Shown: one piece after another, positions 25,927 to 35,779 of the stretch
Layout of the letters: the number at the start of each line of letters is the position of its first letter
How positions within the stretch are numbered: the first letter of the stretch is position 1
DNA from: Linnemannia elongata
Lineage: Eukaryota; Mortierellomycota; Mortierellomycetes; Mortierellales; Mortierellaceae
Assembly (NCBI GenBank): GCA_036320915.1
Contig: JAXBDG010000015.1
Coordinates: forward strand, 124,001-188,000
Reading direction: 5' to 3'
DNA length: 64,000 nucleotides
Translations under genes and position numbers: made by a program
The notes under the pieces: model-generated
The model's database searches: none
Told to the model about the DNA's origin: nothing
The model's input: only the letters and a program-made list of their open reading frames with translations

Positions 25927-26490
25927 GAACATATCAGGGGCATCGCTCACATGGCAGGAATGAGAACTTTAAGGACACACATCGTTTTCACATCAGGCAC
26001 AACAGGTCGACCCAAGGCAGTGCAGCTTCTTGCGCGGGGCATCATACGGCTCACAGTCGCCCCGCGTTACGTGACCTTCAGCTCCCGCGAATGGGTGGCA
26101 ACCATCAGCAACCCATCCTTCGACGCGTCTCTGTTTGAGATCTGGAGGGCCATCCTCAGCGGTGGGACAAGCGTCATACTCCTCAAGCAGACTATGATTG
26201 ACCCGCTTGCTGTCCGTGATACCCTTCACCAGCTGCGGATCACGACGTTGTTTGGAGCCCGATAAGTTGGAGTTTGTGACTTCTTGCTGGGATGGATCTC
26301 CTCGCGCCAGGCGGACGGTAGAGGATAGTAATGGATTATGAACAGTATCTGTTCGTCTATTTTGGTCTTTTAGACCTATCACTCTTGTCGCCTCGGGTGC
26401 CATCCTCCACGATACCGTCGGTCTCAGTCCATTCACTCGCAAATTGCTCGAACAGCGTGGCGTAACCTCCACTGCAAATTTGAGAGTAAA
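25927..26490 (+). pseudogene. Decayed NRPS/adenylate-forming domain fragment
   Basis: From about 25951 the plus strand reads as an internal piece of an NRPS adenylation domain: a P-loop-like A3 motif (IVFTSGTTGRPKAVQL) followed by the spaced block SNPSFDASLFEIWRAILSGG, typical of the A4 region. The frame stops at 26263. About 110 bp later, from 26378, a different frame resumes domain-like sequence (ITLVASGAILHDTVGL, then RKLLEQRGV), which fits the part of the domain where nonribosomal synthetases carry a GGE-like motif. No start, no N-terminal A1-A2, and no thiolation or condensation domain is present. A functional enzyme would activate an amino acid as its adenylate; this piece cannot. It is best read as a relic left by rearrangement. 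Confidence 0.7.
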
Positions 26491-27241
26491 AATCATTTCG
26501 ATATCCAACTTCCTTTCCTCTCATTTTCTCAACTGTTCGTTATTATGAGTCTGCCTCTTTTGAGTCATGCCTGCTGCCTTTTTCACCTCGCTTGTAAAAA
26601 AAATGACGAACACTTTGGACTTCAATTGCAAGTAGGAAAAGTCTGAGAAAGGAGAATAATGTGAGGAAGAGGGAGACTAAGAAGAATTGTGAAGAGTCGA
26701 CTAACATTTTTTTTTCAGTTAGAACTGATCATCGTTTATTGGTTCTCGACCGTACTTTCTGGTACCATCAGTTACAACCTTAATCACCGAATTGATGGTG
26801 TCATATCAGAAACCCGTTGGGCGAAGTAGTTCTCACTTGACAACTCGACAATTACATCTTTCTTTATTAATCTTCGCTGTTGCTCCCCTCACCCCCTTCT
26901 TTTGTCAATTATACAAACTGTAGTAGCACATGATTGTTCACTCTGTCCCCCAGGCAACGGTGTAACATCAACATACTATGAAGGTTGAACAAAGTTTAAC
27001 AAAAACAAAAACGAAAAAAAAGGGCGTGCTTTTTGACTGGCTTTGTTTTTTACGCTGGCACTTTTCACTTCGACTTTTTCACACATGCACAAATACGCTT
27101 CTATCTTGTCCTTACCATTACTACATGCAAAACCGTACCCCTCATCCAGCACCCTTCACCGTCTCTCAACATGAAACTGTGAATATAAAAAAGGGGGTTT
27201 TTTTATTTCACCTTCAAAAGTTTTCGAATTTATACAAGTTT
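26491..27241. other. Intergenic DNA, nothing recognised
   Basis: AT-rich sequence with poly-A and poly-T runs (for example near 26710 and 27000-27025). Frames here are short and without domain signal. The right end serves as the 3' flank of the secreted-protein gene on the minus strand. Confidence 0.55.
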
Positions 27242-27577
27242 TCAGTACCAGTCGGGGCAGGTACCAGGGGAACGAGAGGATCCAGAGGGACCAAACGACA
27301 TACTGTTGACCCACTGAGCATTGCTGATAGCTTTGCCGGGCTTGATGACCTGGTAGTTACCCGTGCAATCGATCGACTGGAAGACCTTGATGTCTCCACC
27401 GTTGATATCGCCGATGGTTCCGGTCTGGGTGCTGGCGAGACAGATACAAGGGCGGATGTTGCTGGGGGTTCTGAACGTGTGCACCCTATTGCAGTCGGTG
27501 TCGCAAATCTGAACGGCGTAATCGGCCAAGGCGATACTGGCGCATGCGGCTGCTGACAACAAGTGGAGGAGCTTCAT
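27242..27577 (-). CDS. Small secreted cysteine-containing protein
   Basis: An intronless coding region of 111 aa on the minus strand. I chose the ATG at 27577 because it begins a good signal peptide (MKLLHLLSAAACASIALA) and directly follows a probable 5'-UTR intron; the longer frame starts inside that intron. The mature part has six cysteines (ICDTDC, RPCICL, IDCTG, GTCPDWY), enough for three disulfides, is Gly/Ser/Thr-rich, and has no TM segment or GPI tail. It is likely secreted. I do not recognise a named family; effector-like, antimicrobial-like or wall-associated roles are all open. A TATA-like ATAAAAG lies about 195 bp upstream, which fits regulated expression. Confidence 0.75.
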   Translation of the reverse strand: MKLLHLLSAAACASIALADYAVQICDTDCNRVHTFRTPSNIRPCICLASTQTGTIGDINGGDIKVFQSIDCTGNYQVIKPGKAISNAQWVNSMSFGPSGSSRSPGTCPDWY

Positions 27578-27582
27578 GGTGA

Positions 27583-27686
27583 CTATGAACAAAAGAGTTG
27601 TGGGTTATTTAACAGCTCGAAAAAAAAAAAAAAAAAAGACGTGGTCTGAATAGGAACGATCGAGACAAGGAAAGCGAAAAACTTAC
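27583..27686 (-). other. Predicted 5'-UTR intron of the secreted-protein gene
   Basis: On the minus strand a strong donor (CTTG then GTAAGT) and an acceptor (TTCATAG) bound a 104-nt intron ending 5 nt before the start codon. It is inferred from splice signals only. Confidence 0.55.
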
Positions 27687-27769
27687 CAAGTTAAGGAGAG
27701 TGAAAGAGAGAAGAGCGATGTGGAAACAAGTGGGAAAAAAATCTGAAAAAGGGCGGATGGAGGAAGGTC

Positions 27770-27776
27770 GCTTTTA
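27770..27776 (-). promoter_or_regulatory. TATA-like element of the secreted-protein gene
   Basis: ATAAAAG on the minus strand, about 85 bp upstream of the predicted 5'-UTR intron donor, which is a sensible position for a core promoter. Confidence 0.45.
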
Positions 27777-27976
27777 TGGCGGTTGCTAACATTCAAGATT
27801 CTCACGGCGGCCACGTTATCGGAGGAACAAACAATTTGATTTTTTTTTCTACTCTTCCTCGGTGAAAGAGAGCCCAGGTCGTGTTCACATCAATGAGCGG
27901 CGTGTGCCAATCGAACTTAAAAAAAATCTCCCTTGTTCCACAACGGCCGTCGTGTACTCACAACAAACATGCAAAA

Positions 27977-28367
27977 GCGGCGTGTCTTTTGTCGACCCTT
28001 TAGAAAAAAGAGAAAGTTCTAGCGTTATACCAGGCAAACAATCCGTTTTTTTTCTCTCTCTAATTTATCCGAAGAGGCAGCGACTCGATCGATCCTTTAA
28101 AATACAGAGAAGTTTAGAGTTAAGCCAGGCAAACATTCCGTTTTATTTTCACTAATTTATCAGGGTCCGATATCAAAAAAGCGGCGTCTCCTTATCTGCC
28201 CTTCAGTAAACAGAGAAACAGAGAAGGTTCTAGTGTTACGCCCTAATTTATTGTCCGTTGAGTTATAGCTGAACGCCTTTAAGTCAGAACCCGTGCAGAA
28301 CGCGACAACTACCGCCTTTTCCGATTTTTTGTTGAGCAAGAGAGGATCTAGGGATCCTTAATTATAC
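27977..28367 (+). repeat. Degenerate tandem repeat, about 100-104 bp period, three to four copies
   Basis: Copies start at about 27977, 28077 and 28181, each with GC(G/A)GCG, then a CCTT(T/C)A motif, an AGAGAA(A/G) motif, GTT(C/T)(T)AG(A/C/T)GTTA, and CTAATTTAT at the end. The first two also share CCAGGCAAAC followed by TCCGTTTT. A shorter fourth copy is likely around 28312-28367 (AGAGAGGATCTAGGG...TTAATTA). There is no coding frame across the units. The divergence suggests an old satellite-like or transposon-derived array. Confidence 0.6.
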
Positions 28368-29145
28368 TACGTGGGTCATCATGCAGAGCAGAAAGGGCTT
28401 TGTGAGGTTCAGTTATACAATGTCACACTTGGCCAGAACCATCTCAGATGTCACAGCAAGCTTGAAGGTCATCGGGGCCTTAAGGGATCAAAACCGCCCG
28501 ATGTATAGAGAAATAGCAGTGGGTAATGCATGTCCAGCATCGTCGACACCTTCAAATGTGTCAGAGTCGCCGATGGCTCATAGCCGTAAATCGTCGATAC
28601 ATTGATGAGCCGCATTCTTGGTCGATACAACACGTCCAGAGTCGCCGATTCTGGTTCAAAGAAGCCAGTACCTTTTTTTTTATGACTAAGCGCTCTTGGA
28701 TTTAGCGGACCAATGAGATCCACAATTAAAATTCTGCGTCTTAAAGGGATTGCGATCTACAAAACGTTAATTGCGCGTGTGGTTGCTACAAATCTGAGCC
28801 AAAATAGACTATTTTGAGCCCCACAAGATCATTATTCTCCCACATTCCGCCACAGTCTAAAAGTTCTCCCCCTGACCCCTCTCATTACAGTGATCCTGTG
28901 ACACATGAGAGAGCATCAATGAGACGTAATCACGATGGGCCTTCACACAATGGCAACGACAGCGAGGGAATTTGGGAGTGTGACCGTGGATCCAATGGCT
29001 TAATATTAAAACGGAAAACGGCGATAATGGAGCTTTAGCCGTAGGAACACATGAAGGTGAATGAGGTCGTATATGATAATGCATTCTATTTATTAATTTA
29101 TATATATATTCGTTGACAAAAAAAATATTCAGACATTCTTAAGCT
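28368..29145. other. Intergenic DNA with scrambled short repeats
   Basis: No gene recognised. The word CAGAGTCGCCGAT occurs at about 28562 and 28637, each preceded by a GTCGA(C/T)AC word, indicating another decayed duplication. AT-rich DNA follows to the permease 3' end. Confidence 0.5.
29089..29094 (-). terminator. AATAAA polyadenylation signal for the permease gene
   Basis: Canonical signal on the minus strand about 50 nt beyond the permease stop codon. Confidence 0.5.
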
Positions 29146-30774
29146 TTAAGCCAACCAGTACCAAGCCTTCTGCAGCCAGTTCTTGGGTACGCGCTCCTCT
29201 CCCATGGCCTCCAGCTCGTCCATTTCCTTCTTGCCAGTGATGGCGTCAATCTGATCGACTGGAATGTACATTGGCGTGCGGAAGTAGATCTTGTGGCCAA
29301 GGTAGAAGATCAAGAAGACAGGGATTGTGATATAGGCAGCAATGAAATCCTTGGCGTTGAAGGGCATGAACGTCTGGAAGCCACTGGTGATGGTGAGCAA
29401 AGAGACTATCAACAGCGTGAAGTAGGTGGCATAAGGCTGCAACGGTGTCTTGAAAGGGAGGACCTTCAGGAGGTTGTTGTACTCCATGGCGCGGCGGAAG
29501 CGCAGATAGGTAATCATGACAACGATCCAGGCAACAAATCCAGAAATGGTCGAAATGCTGACGAACCAGTTGAAGACGGTGGCGCCCGTGTTAGACACGT
29601 TAAGGAAAGCAAGCATACCGAAGCACCATGTGAACAGGACCGCGACATACGGGACGCCTCTGCGGTTGGTGATACCGAAGCACTTGGGAGCCTGACCGTT
29701 GAGAGACATAGAGTAAAGGACTCTGCTGCCCGAGTAGAGGAACGAGTTGCCAGCCGACCAGGCAGATGTTAGGATGGCAGCGTTGATGACGTGGTTGAGT
29801 ACGGGGATACCAACTCGCTGGATTCCAATGACAAACGGTGATGCGCTAGCGTTGGATGCGCCGAGAAGGTTCTTGTCGTCCGAGGGAACAAGAACACCGA
29901 TGACAAGCGAGGAGAAGCCGTAGAACACAGCCAAACGCCAGACAAAGCGACGGGCGGCCTTGGGAATGTTGCGGCGGGGATCGACAGTCTCACCAGCAGC
30001 AATGGCAATGAGTTCGGGCGAAGTGATGAAAGCAAAGCCCGCGGAGACAAAGGCATGCCAGTATCCAAGGAAGCGACCAAGACTACCCTCGGCCTTGTAC
30101 GCTACAAATGCGCCGCTGGTTTTCCAGTAGTGAAATCCAAGTATGCCGTCCTGGTTGGGAGCGCCGCCGAAGAAGATGACGAAACCGAGGATGATGAGGC
30201 CACAGATTGTGATGAGCTTGATGCTGGCAAACCAGAACTCGGCCTCACCAAAGAAGCTCACGGCAATAATGTTGAGAAGGAGCATGACGACAAGGACGAT
30301 CGTGATCCAGACAGCGATGTTGACCGGTAAATTCCAATAGTCAATGACGATGCCAGCGGCCGTGGCCTCGGCTCCAATGAGCATGGCGTATGCGTACCAG
30401 TAGTTCCAGCCAACGGCGAAAGCAAGACTTGGGTCCACGAATCGTCCGACAAAGTAGGGGACCGTGATGCCCCGCATAGGGAGGTACGTGACCATCTCAG
30501 CAAGGTTGTTCATGACGGTCCATACGATCACCGTCATTGACAGATAGGCCAAGAAGAGCGAAGCAGGGCCTGAATTGGAGAGAATGCCACCGGAGCCGAC
30601 GAAGAGGCCGGTACCGATGGCACCTCCGAGGGCGAGGAACTGGATATGTCGGCTCTTGAGACCACGGGCAAGTTGATCGTGCTGCTTAGCCAAGTTGTAC
30701 TCCGAAACCTCGTCCGGCTGATTAGCCTCGATGTTGAGGTCGTGCAAGGCATCAGTGTCTTCTTTTTTCTCCAT
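29146..30774 (-). CDS. Amino-acid permease (fungal AAT/YAT family)
   Basis: A single uninterrupted frame of 542 aa, the usual length for yeast-type amino-acid permeases (Gap1, Can1, Hip1 relatives). A hydrophilic N-terminal tail of about 40 residues is followed by GLKSRHIQFLALGGAIGTGL (38-57), the conserved first-TM substrate-loop motif. About twelve hydrophobic segments follow, with the ITSPELIAIAAGE block in mid protein. The C-terminal tail has the family-like FRTPMYIPVDQIDAITG and ends KNWLQKAWYWLA. The role is proton-coupled uptake of amino acids at the plasma membrane; substrate range cannot be read from sequence. Lysines and acidic residues in the N tail are the type of site used in arrestin/Rsp5-mediated endocytosis. 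It is intronless among intron-rich neighbours. A run of 13 C lies 3 nt before the start codon. Confidence 0.93.
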   Translation of the reverse strand: MEKKEDTDALHDLNIEANQPDEVSEYNLAKQHDQLARGLKSRHIQFLALGGAIGTGLFVGSGGILSNSGPASLFLAYLSMTVIVWTVMNNLAEMVTYLPMRGITVPYFVGRFVDPSLAFAVGWNYWYAYAMLIGAEATAAGIVIDYWNLPVNIAVWITIVLVVMLLLNIIAVSFFGEAEFWFASIKLITICGLIILGFVIFFGGAPNQDGILGFHYWKTSGAFVAYKAEGSLGRFLGYWHAFVSAGFAFITSPELIAIAAGETVDPRRNIPKAARRFVWRLAVFYGFSSLVIGVLVPSDDKNLLGASNASASPFVIGIQRVGIPVLNHVINAAILTSAWSAGNSFLYSGSRVLYSMSLNGQAPKCFGITNRRGVPYVAVLFTWCFGMLAFLNVSNTGATVFNWFVSISTISGFVAWIVVMITYLRFRRAMEYNNLLKVLPFKTPLQPYATYFTLLIVSLLTITSGFQTFMPFNAKDFIAAYITIPVFLIFYLGHKIYFRTPMYIPVDQIDAITGKKEMDELEAMGEERVPKNWLQKAWYWLA

Positions 30775-30777
30775 CGT

Positions 30778-30790
30778 GGGGGGGGGGGGG
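30778..30790. repeat. G13/C13 homopolymer next to the permease start
   Basis: Thirteen G on the plus strand, so thirteen C in the transcript, ending 3 nt before the permease ATG. Confidence 0.9.
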
Positions 30791-32145
30791 AGGAGTTTAG
30801 TGTCGCACTGGCGGGATGTTATGTATAAGATCTGTCAAGACGAGGTTAACGCTGACGGTGGGAGAGGGGAGGTGGGGATGCAAGACGAAAGATGAAGCAG
30901 GGTTGGACTTAAGACAAAGAGGAAGAGAGGCTTGTTGGAGGTCGTGGTGTGAAGAAGAAGTAAAAAAAGGGGGATTCCAAGGTTCATATTTATGGATGCA
31001 TCCGTGGTTGCTACGTCATATGCAAAATAAGGTCCCAGGCTGCTTTCAGCCCGGGGCAGCGCTTTAGTGTAGGATACAGCCAGAAGGACTTTTACGGCCT
31101 AAACTAGACCGCACTAATCAAAACTTTAATAATTTGATAGTGTTAGCCCAATGCTGTAAGGAACCCTGCCAATCCTCTGCACGCAAAATACACATTTTTT
31201 TCCGACTGTGCACTTGCACTTGTCGAGTGGATACGGATTGGCGTCCTTCTGATAGCCGTGGGCGTGTCCAAAACAGGGGGGAAATGCCGTTTCCTCGTTC
31301 AATAGGCCTATTTTTTTAAGGCTGATGGCGAACGTGTGCACTCTGTTCTCAGAACCACGCTACAAAAAAAACACCGCAAGTAAAACGAAAGCTCACATTT
31401 GTGCAAGTCCATCACGCGAACTCGGTGAAAGGATAGACTTAATTTTTAATTTCTTCGCACAGTCCATGTATTTTGTTCATATTGATTAACATTGGAAGCC
31501 TTTTGCGGTTGTGGATAAGTAAATCGGAAGTGAGCGGATTGACAATGGGATGCAGCCAGGAAGGGGCAGACAAAAAGTAGAAAAGGGAAAAAATGTGTAA
31601 ACAAAAGGCCGCTGCCATATGCACACGACCGATTCTCTTGCTGTATCATTCTTTCCATCGCCTTTTCTTTCGAGCCACTGCTATTGATCGCCCGTATTAA
31701 AATATATGCCCTCTCCTTTTTCTCAGCCAGGGTACCTTTCATTTACTTATCAGGCCTCCGTTGATACGAGCAACATACTAAAGAAAGTTTAATTGCTCCT
31801 TTGTCAGTGAATGTTCGACTCCGTATCGTTTTCTCATTCCGTTCTTTTTTTCTTCTTCGTGATCGCTAACAAAAAGGACTCATGAAGAGTAGCACGACAC
31901 ATAAAGACAGGATATGACAAGCAAGCCCCTCTATTCTTCTTTGGCTAGGGCCTCACTACTCCTACACGCGTCCGATCGCGCTCATGAGGCCCTTATTCCG
32001 TGCACATTTCCCCTGTCACATTCACACTTGCCACCACCTCGAGGAGTATAAAATAGCAGTTGAAGCCGCTACTTCACTTCCTTTCTTCTCTTAATAGTTC
32101 CCAACTACCACCACAACAACCTCACCAACAAGATCTCTTTTCCTC
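30791..32145. promoter_or_regulatory. Divergent region between the permease (-) and the RGS-like gene (+)
   Basis: 1.36 kb without supported coding sequence. It contains TATAAAATA at 32047-32055, about 95 bp before the RGS-like start codon, a TATA-like CATAAATATG on the minus strand near 30990, and one AAACTTTAA (31121-31129), which matches the published Wor1-type WOPR motif in reverse. A CT-rich, CA-rich leader precedes the right-hand gene. Confidence 0.5.
32047..32055 (+). promoter_or_regulatory. TATA box of the RGS-like gene
   Basis: TATAAAATA, followed within 95 bp by a pyrimidine-rich start region and the ATG at 32146. Confidence 0.6.
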
Positions 32146-32504
32146 ATGAGCCACACAACCCGGAACTTACAAACCGACAATCAAGCTCAAACTCAGTCAA
32201 AGATGTCATACGCTCCCGTCTTTGACTACCTCTTCGCCACGGCCAAACCCAAGCCATACGCAATCTTCCGTGCGTTCATTATCGCACACGACTCCCAAGA
32301 TCTGGAGCGGTTCCAGTTGTGGGTCGACCGACTGCTAGAAGACTATGTTCCTCTTTTGAACAAACCAGCGTTCATCAAAAACCACTTCATTAGTGCATTG
32401 ACTGAAGCCAAGACGGTATGTATAACATCTTTGTTATACGTTCATTATTGTCGATCATGAGGCGGCACACTTTTGTACCTTTTATGCCTTTTTTTCATTT
32501 TTTT

Positions 32505-32545
<41 letters not shown>

Positions 32546-32967
32546 GGTGTTTCTGCGGTGCAACAAAGACAAAAGATGTGGCCAAACGTTGCGGCTTTAC
32601 TGAAGATTTTATTTCTCTCTTTCAAACTGATGGGGGGCTGACTGATGGTTAGGCGCCACTGATCGTCGATCACCTGGCGATTCCTGACGAAGTTCGTGGA
32701 GCCAGGACTTTGCCATCACCTTCGCCGCCAGGATCACAGCAGCAACAGCAGCAAGAGCAGCAAAGAGAGCAGCAGATGACATGGACCCTTCAAGCTCATC
32801 ACGGCCAACCACAGGCGCAGCTACTGTCTCAGGCTTTCCAGATCGCCGGACCAGGTCTCTCATCTACACATGGACAGATTCATGACGCTGGCCATGAACG
32901 CGTATATGGATCCGCTCCTGATCGTAGAGTCGTATGTAGTCGCGGTCGGGAGCGCGGTGGACCGTAA
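32146..32967 (+). CDS. Small RGS-like protein; 3' half uncertain
   Basis: Exon 1 (32146-32415) encodes 90 aa including PYAIFRAFIIAHDSQDLERF and QLWVDRLLEDYVPLL, which resemble the helical core of an RGS domain (a GTPase-accelerating module for G-alpha proteins). The intron 32416-32652 contains a T38 run. Exon 2 from 32653 begins APLIVDHLAIPDEV in frame, then a Gln-rich stretch, and stops at 32965-32967. Its last 60 residues look unnatural. An overlapping frame (about 32780-32998) gives the more protein-like LHMDRFMTLAMNAYMDPLLI and VESYVVAVGSAVDRK. The gene may therefore contain an indel, an unrecognised splice or an assembly error. Exon 1 is well supported; RGS identity is tentative. Confidence 0.5.
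32507..32544 (+). repeat. T38 homopolymer inside an intron
   Basis: An uninterrupted run of 38 T within the predicted intron of the RGS-like gene. It is likely length-polymorphic and error-prone in sequencing. Confidence 0.9.
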
Positions 32968-32998
32968 ACGTAGATCGCTGCTGTCCATGGTGGTTTAG

Positions 32999-33353
32999 CT
33001 CTGACAAGATCTCGCAACCCTTAACCGTCTGTATGTCTGCCTACGTGACTGATCGTCTCGCTTTCAGGCGTGCCTTTCATTCAAGGTTACTTTGATCTCT
33101 CGGGCTCTTTGTTTCTACCTTCCAGATTTTGTTTTCGGTACCTTTTCCATTCTTTTAGTACTTTCTTCCCTTGCTTATTCCCCTCACACATCTATACCTT
33201 GCATAATGTTTCCTAGTCAGTCAGTTCCTTTCCTCTTGTACATCACAACAACTCGCGTTTATTAAACAAAAATGACCCGAGTAACCAATAAGCAACAAAA
33301 ACTAGCACTCCAGGATAAAAGTTATATACAAATTAAGGGATATTTGCCCCTGT
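32999..33353. other. Convergent spacer
   Basis: The 3' flanks of two facing genes. It contains an AATAAA on the minus strand at 33258-33263, about 90 nt past the stop of the two-TM gene. Nothing else was seen. Confidence 0.55.
33258..33263 (-). terminator. AATAAA polyadenylation signal for the two-TM PPxY gene
   Basis: Canonical signal on the minus strand 90 nt beyond the stop codon. Confidence 0.5.
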
Positions 33354-34205
33354 CTACTTGCTCATGTCTGCTGGAAACTCAACAATAGAGGGTAACGTTG
33401 GACGACCAGATCGTATGGCGGGGTCGTCGGGGGTATACTCTTGTGAACTGCTAGATGGCCGTGTTGGTGGTGGTAGTGGGGTTCCTGAGGTGGTGGTGGC
33501 AGAGAGTTGTGGGGTTGCGAGGACGATGATGGATGTCATCTCGGAGGGTCGTTGGATCATCTCCATCTGCGGCTGTACACTGTGAGTGGCTGGAGTGGAC
33601 GTGCTTGCACTGTTACTGCTGGTTCCAATGTCTGGCAGGTGAGCTGGCGTTGGTTGTGTGAGTCGACATCCTATAGAGCTCTGGACCTGGACGTCGATAC
33701 CGCCCGATCCCAAATCATCGTCATCTTCATCACCATCGAGGTCATCGTCAAGGTCATCATCATCCTCTCCCTCCGACTCAGACTCGCTCTCATAGGCAGG
33801 CGGCAGTCCATTATACCGATGCAATCCCGTCCGACTAGAACTCGCCGCTACCACAACGCCTGACGACCCTTCTGCACTCCCAGCTGCTCCAGCAATGACA
33901 TCATCATACCCGGGCAATCTGTAATCGCAGTACACCGGACTAGGCACCGTCAACGCATACTCATCCAATTGACATTCTCTCAACGAAATCTCGATCAGCC
34001 AGACCTTAGGCTCAACAAACAAGAACCCAAAGCAGATGGAGTTACTAAGACACTCCCTGAAGATGTTCCATATTGATGCACGGGCTGTAAAAGTCGTGGC
34101 CGAGAATTCCCCTCTTGCTGCTGAGGGGAGGGGAGATGAAACGTGTGAGATATTAGGGGTATTGGTCGCGGGTGGGGCTGCTGTTAAGGGCGAGATACCG
34201 GTGTC

Positions 34206-34236
<31 letters not shown>

Positions 34237-35779
34237 GAGAGTGTCACAAAATGGGTGGTGTTGGTAGAGTCTACAGAAGTCGTTCGACCACGTTGTGTCC
34301 GGGCTCGGAAGGTCTCGTATAGAGAAACGATGGGCGAGAGGGGGGCAACAGTCGACGATGACTCTTCAGGAGTATGGTGGATGAAAGAAGGAGGTCGTTG
34401 GTTCTGATCGCCCTCCAGTGGACCTTGTGTAGGGTGTTCACGACGATGGCGTGGGTCGACCCAAGAGACACGATGCAAGGTTGCAATATCGCTCCCCTCA
34501 TGGTCATCGGGTGTTTGGTGGTGATCGAGCCGCAGAGCGTCGGTCATTGAAATTACTGTTGTCCCTGCATGAAAATGTTGTTGATGTTGTTCTTGTTGTT
34601 GCTCATTGGAGGACAATGGCTGGCCATGGTCCTGTAATTGGTCCAGTTCTTGCTCTTGTCGTTGGTGCCTTCGTTGTCGCTGTGGTTGTTGTTGTGGCGA
34701 TGGTTGACTAGAGGACCTCCGCCTGCGAATGCGACGAGTTTGTGCTAGCCAAGGACTTGCCACTGACTTTGGACGTAATCGAATCTTCCACTGCATCGCG
34801 TGTGTTATAGTGTCCTGAGCCGTCCATGTCCTCAGCACCTTCTGACTCTGATGCTTGAACTATAGTTGTGTTTGTGAAGTAAGAAAACAGAGGGAAAATC
34901 GATTAGATCCTTGTCTATCCAACAAAAGACGACAATAATAAAACAAAATAAATATGCGCTTCGATTGCTCAATTACCCTACGACGCGCACGAGCCTTGGA
35001 TTCCTTGCGGACTTTAACCCAGACCACAATGACGATAGGCAACAAGAAACAAATTCCCTGGCCCATAATAGCCAAGTTCGAGGACCCAATCTTGGAGAGC
35101 GCATATCCTGCAATACTAGCGAGTCCAAGGAAGACGAGTAAGAAAATGATGGTTGGCCAGACGGTGGGGTATGTCCTGAGGGCGATTCGATTGAGTTTCT
35201 CGAATCTTTTTGCTATCTCTTCTCTCGGTAGGTACTATTGAGGACACGATAAGCGTAAACAAGTACAGTACACAAAAGTGTAAGAGCAAGAAAGAAGAGT
35301 GAGTGGGGTCGACAACGTTGTGCGGGGTAAAGATACACAAACGGCGTTTTAGTTCAAAGGATAATGAGCGGGTTTGGGGGGATGACCCAAAAGAGGAAAT
35401 ATGAGGGGAAGCAAGAGATCATAGAAAAAAGACGAGAAAGGGTGAGGATAAGGAAGAAATGCTATATGCAATCAAGCAGCCATAACAGCGAGTAGCAGCC
35501 CTGGAAATACCCCGACTAAACGAACGAGGAAGGGTGTCATCGGAGTCATTGTCATTGTCATTGTCATTCTACTCGACAATGACTCACTCACTCTCATTCC
35601 CTCTCAATCTACAACGTCACTGTTGTCGTTTTGCTTTTACTCATTCACTTGTCCATACAAAGAAAGGGTAAAAAAGTTACCTCGAGCTCCTCGGGGAGGG
35701 TGTCGAAGGCAGGTGTGCGCCAGTAGCGGCCACCGAGCCAATTCTTTGCCAGAGGCACTGCCTGGATAAGCAGTGGCAT
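33354..35779 (-). CDS. Two-TM membrane protein with PPxY motif and acidic tail
   Basis: Supported exons are 35779-35681 (continuing upstream in frame to an acceptor at 35800), 35234-34977 and 34859-33354, giving about 620 aa from the first ATG. Two hydrophobic segments lie at about 57-79 (TVWPTIIFLLVFLGLASIAG) and 90-106 (GQGICFLLPIVIVVWV), followed by basic RKESKARARRR. The long hydrophilic remainder is Gln/Ser-rich, with a Q10 tract encoded near 34204-34233. A folded-looking stretch (SICFGFLFVEPKVWLIEISL) precedes GLPPAYES at about 471-478. PPAY is a class I WW-domain ligand as used by Rsp5/NEDD4 ligases, and an Asp/Glu tract follows at once. I do not recognise a family. By analogy it could be a membrane-bound ubiquitin-ligase adaptor or an Rsp5 substrate; that is inference. 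An upstream coding exon cannot be excluded, so the N terminus is uncertain. Confidence 0.72.

Noticed and set aside
28381..28605. 74-codon plus-strand frame
   Set aside because: It is short, lies in decayed repeats and has no recognisable domain or promoter context.
31121..31129. AAACTTTAA matching the Wor1-type WOPR binding motif upstream of the permease
   Set aside because: A 9-mer is expected about 0.5 times by chance in 64 kb on two strands. There is no cluster, and none was seen near the WOPR gene itself.
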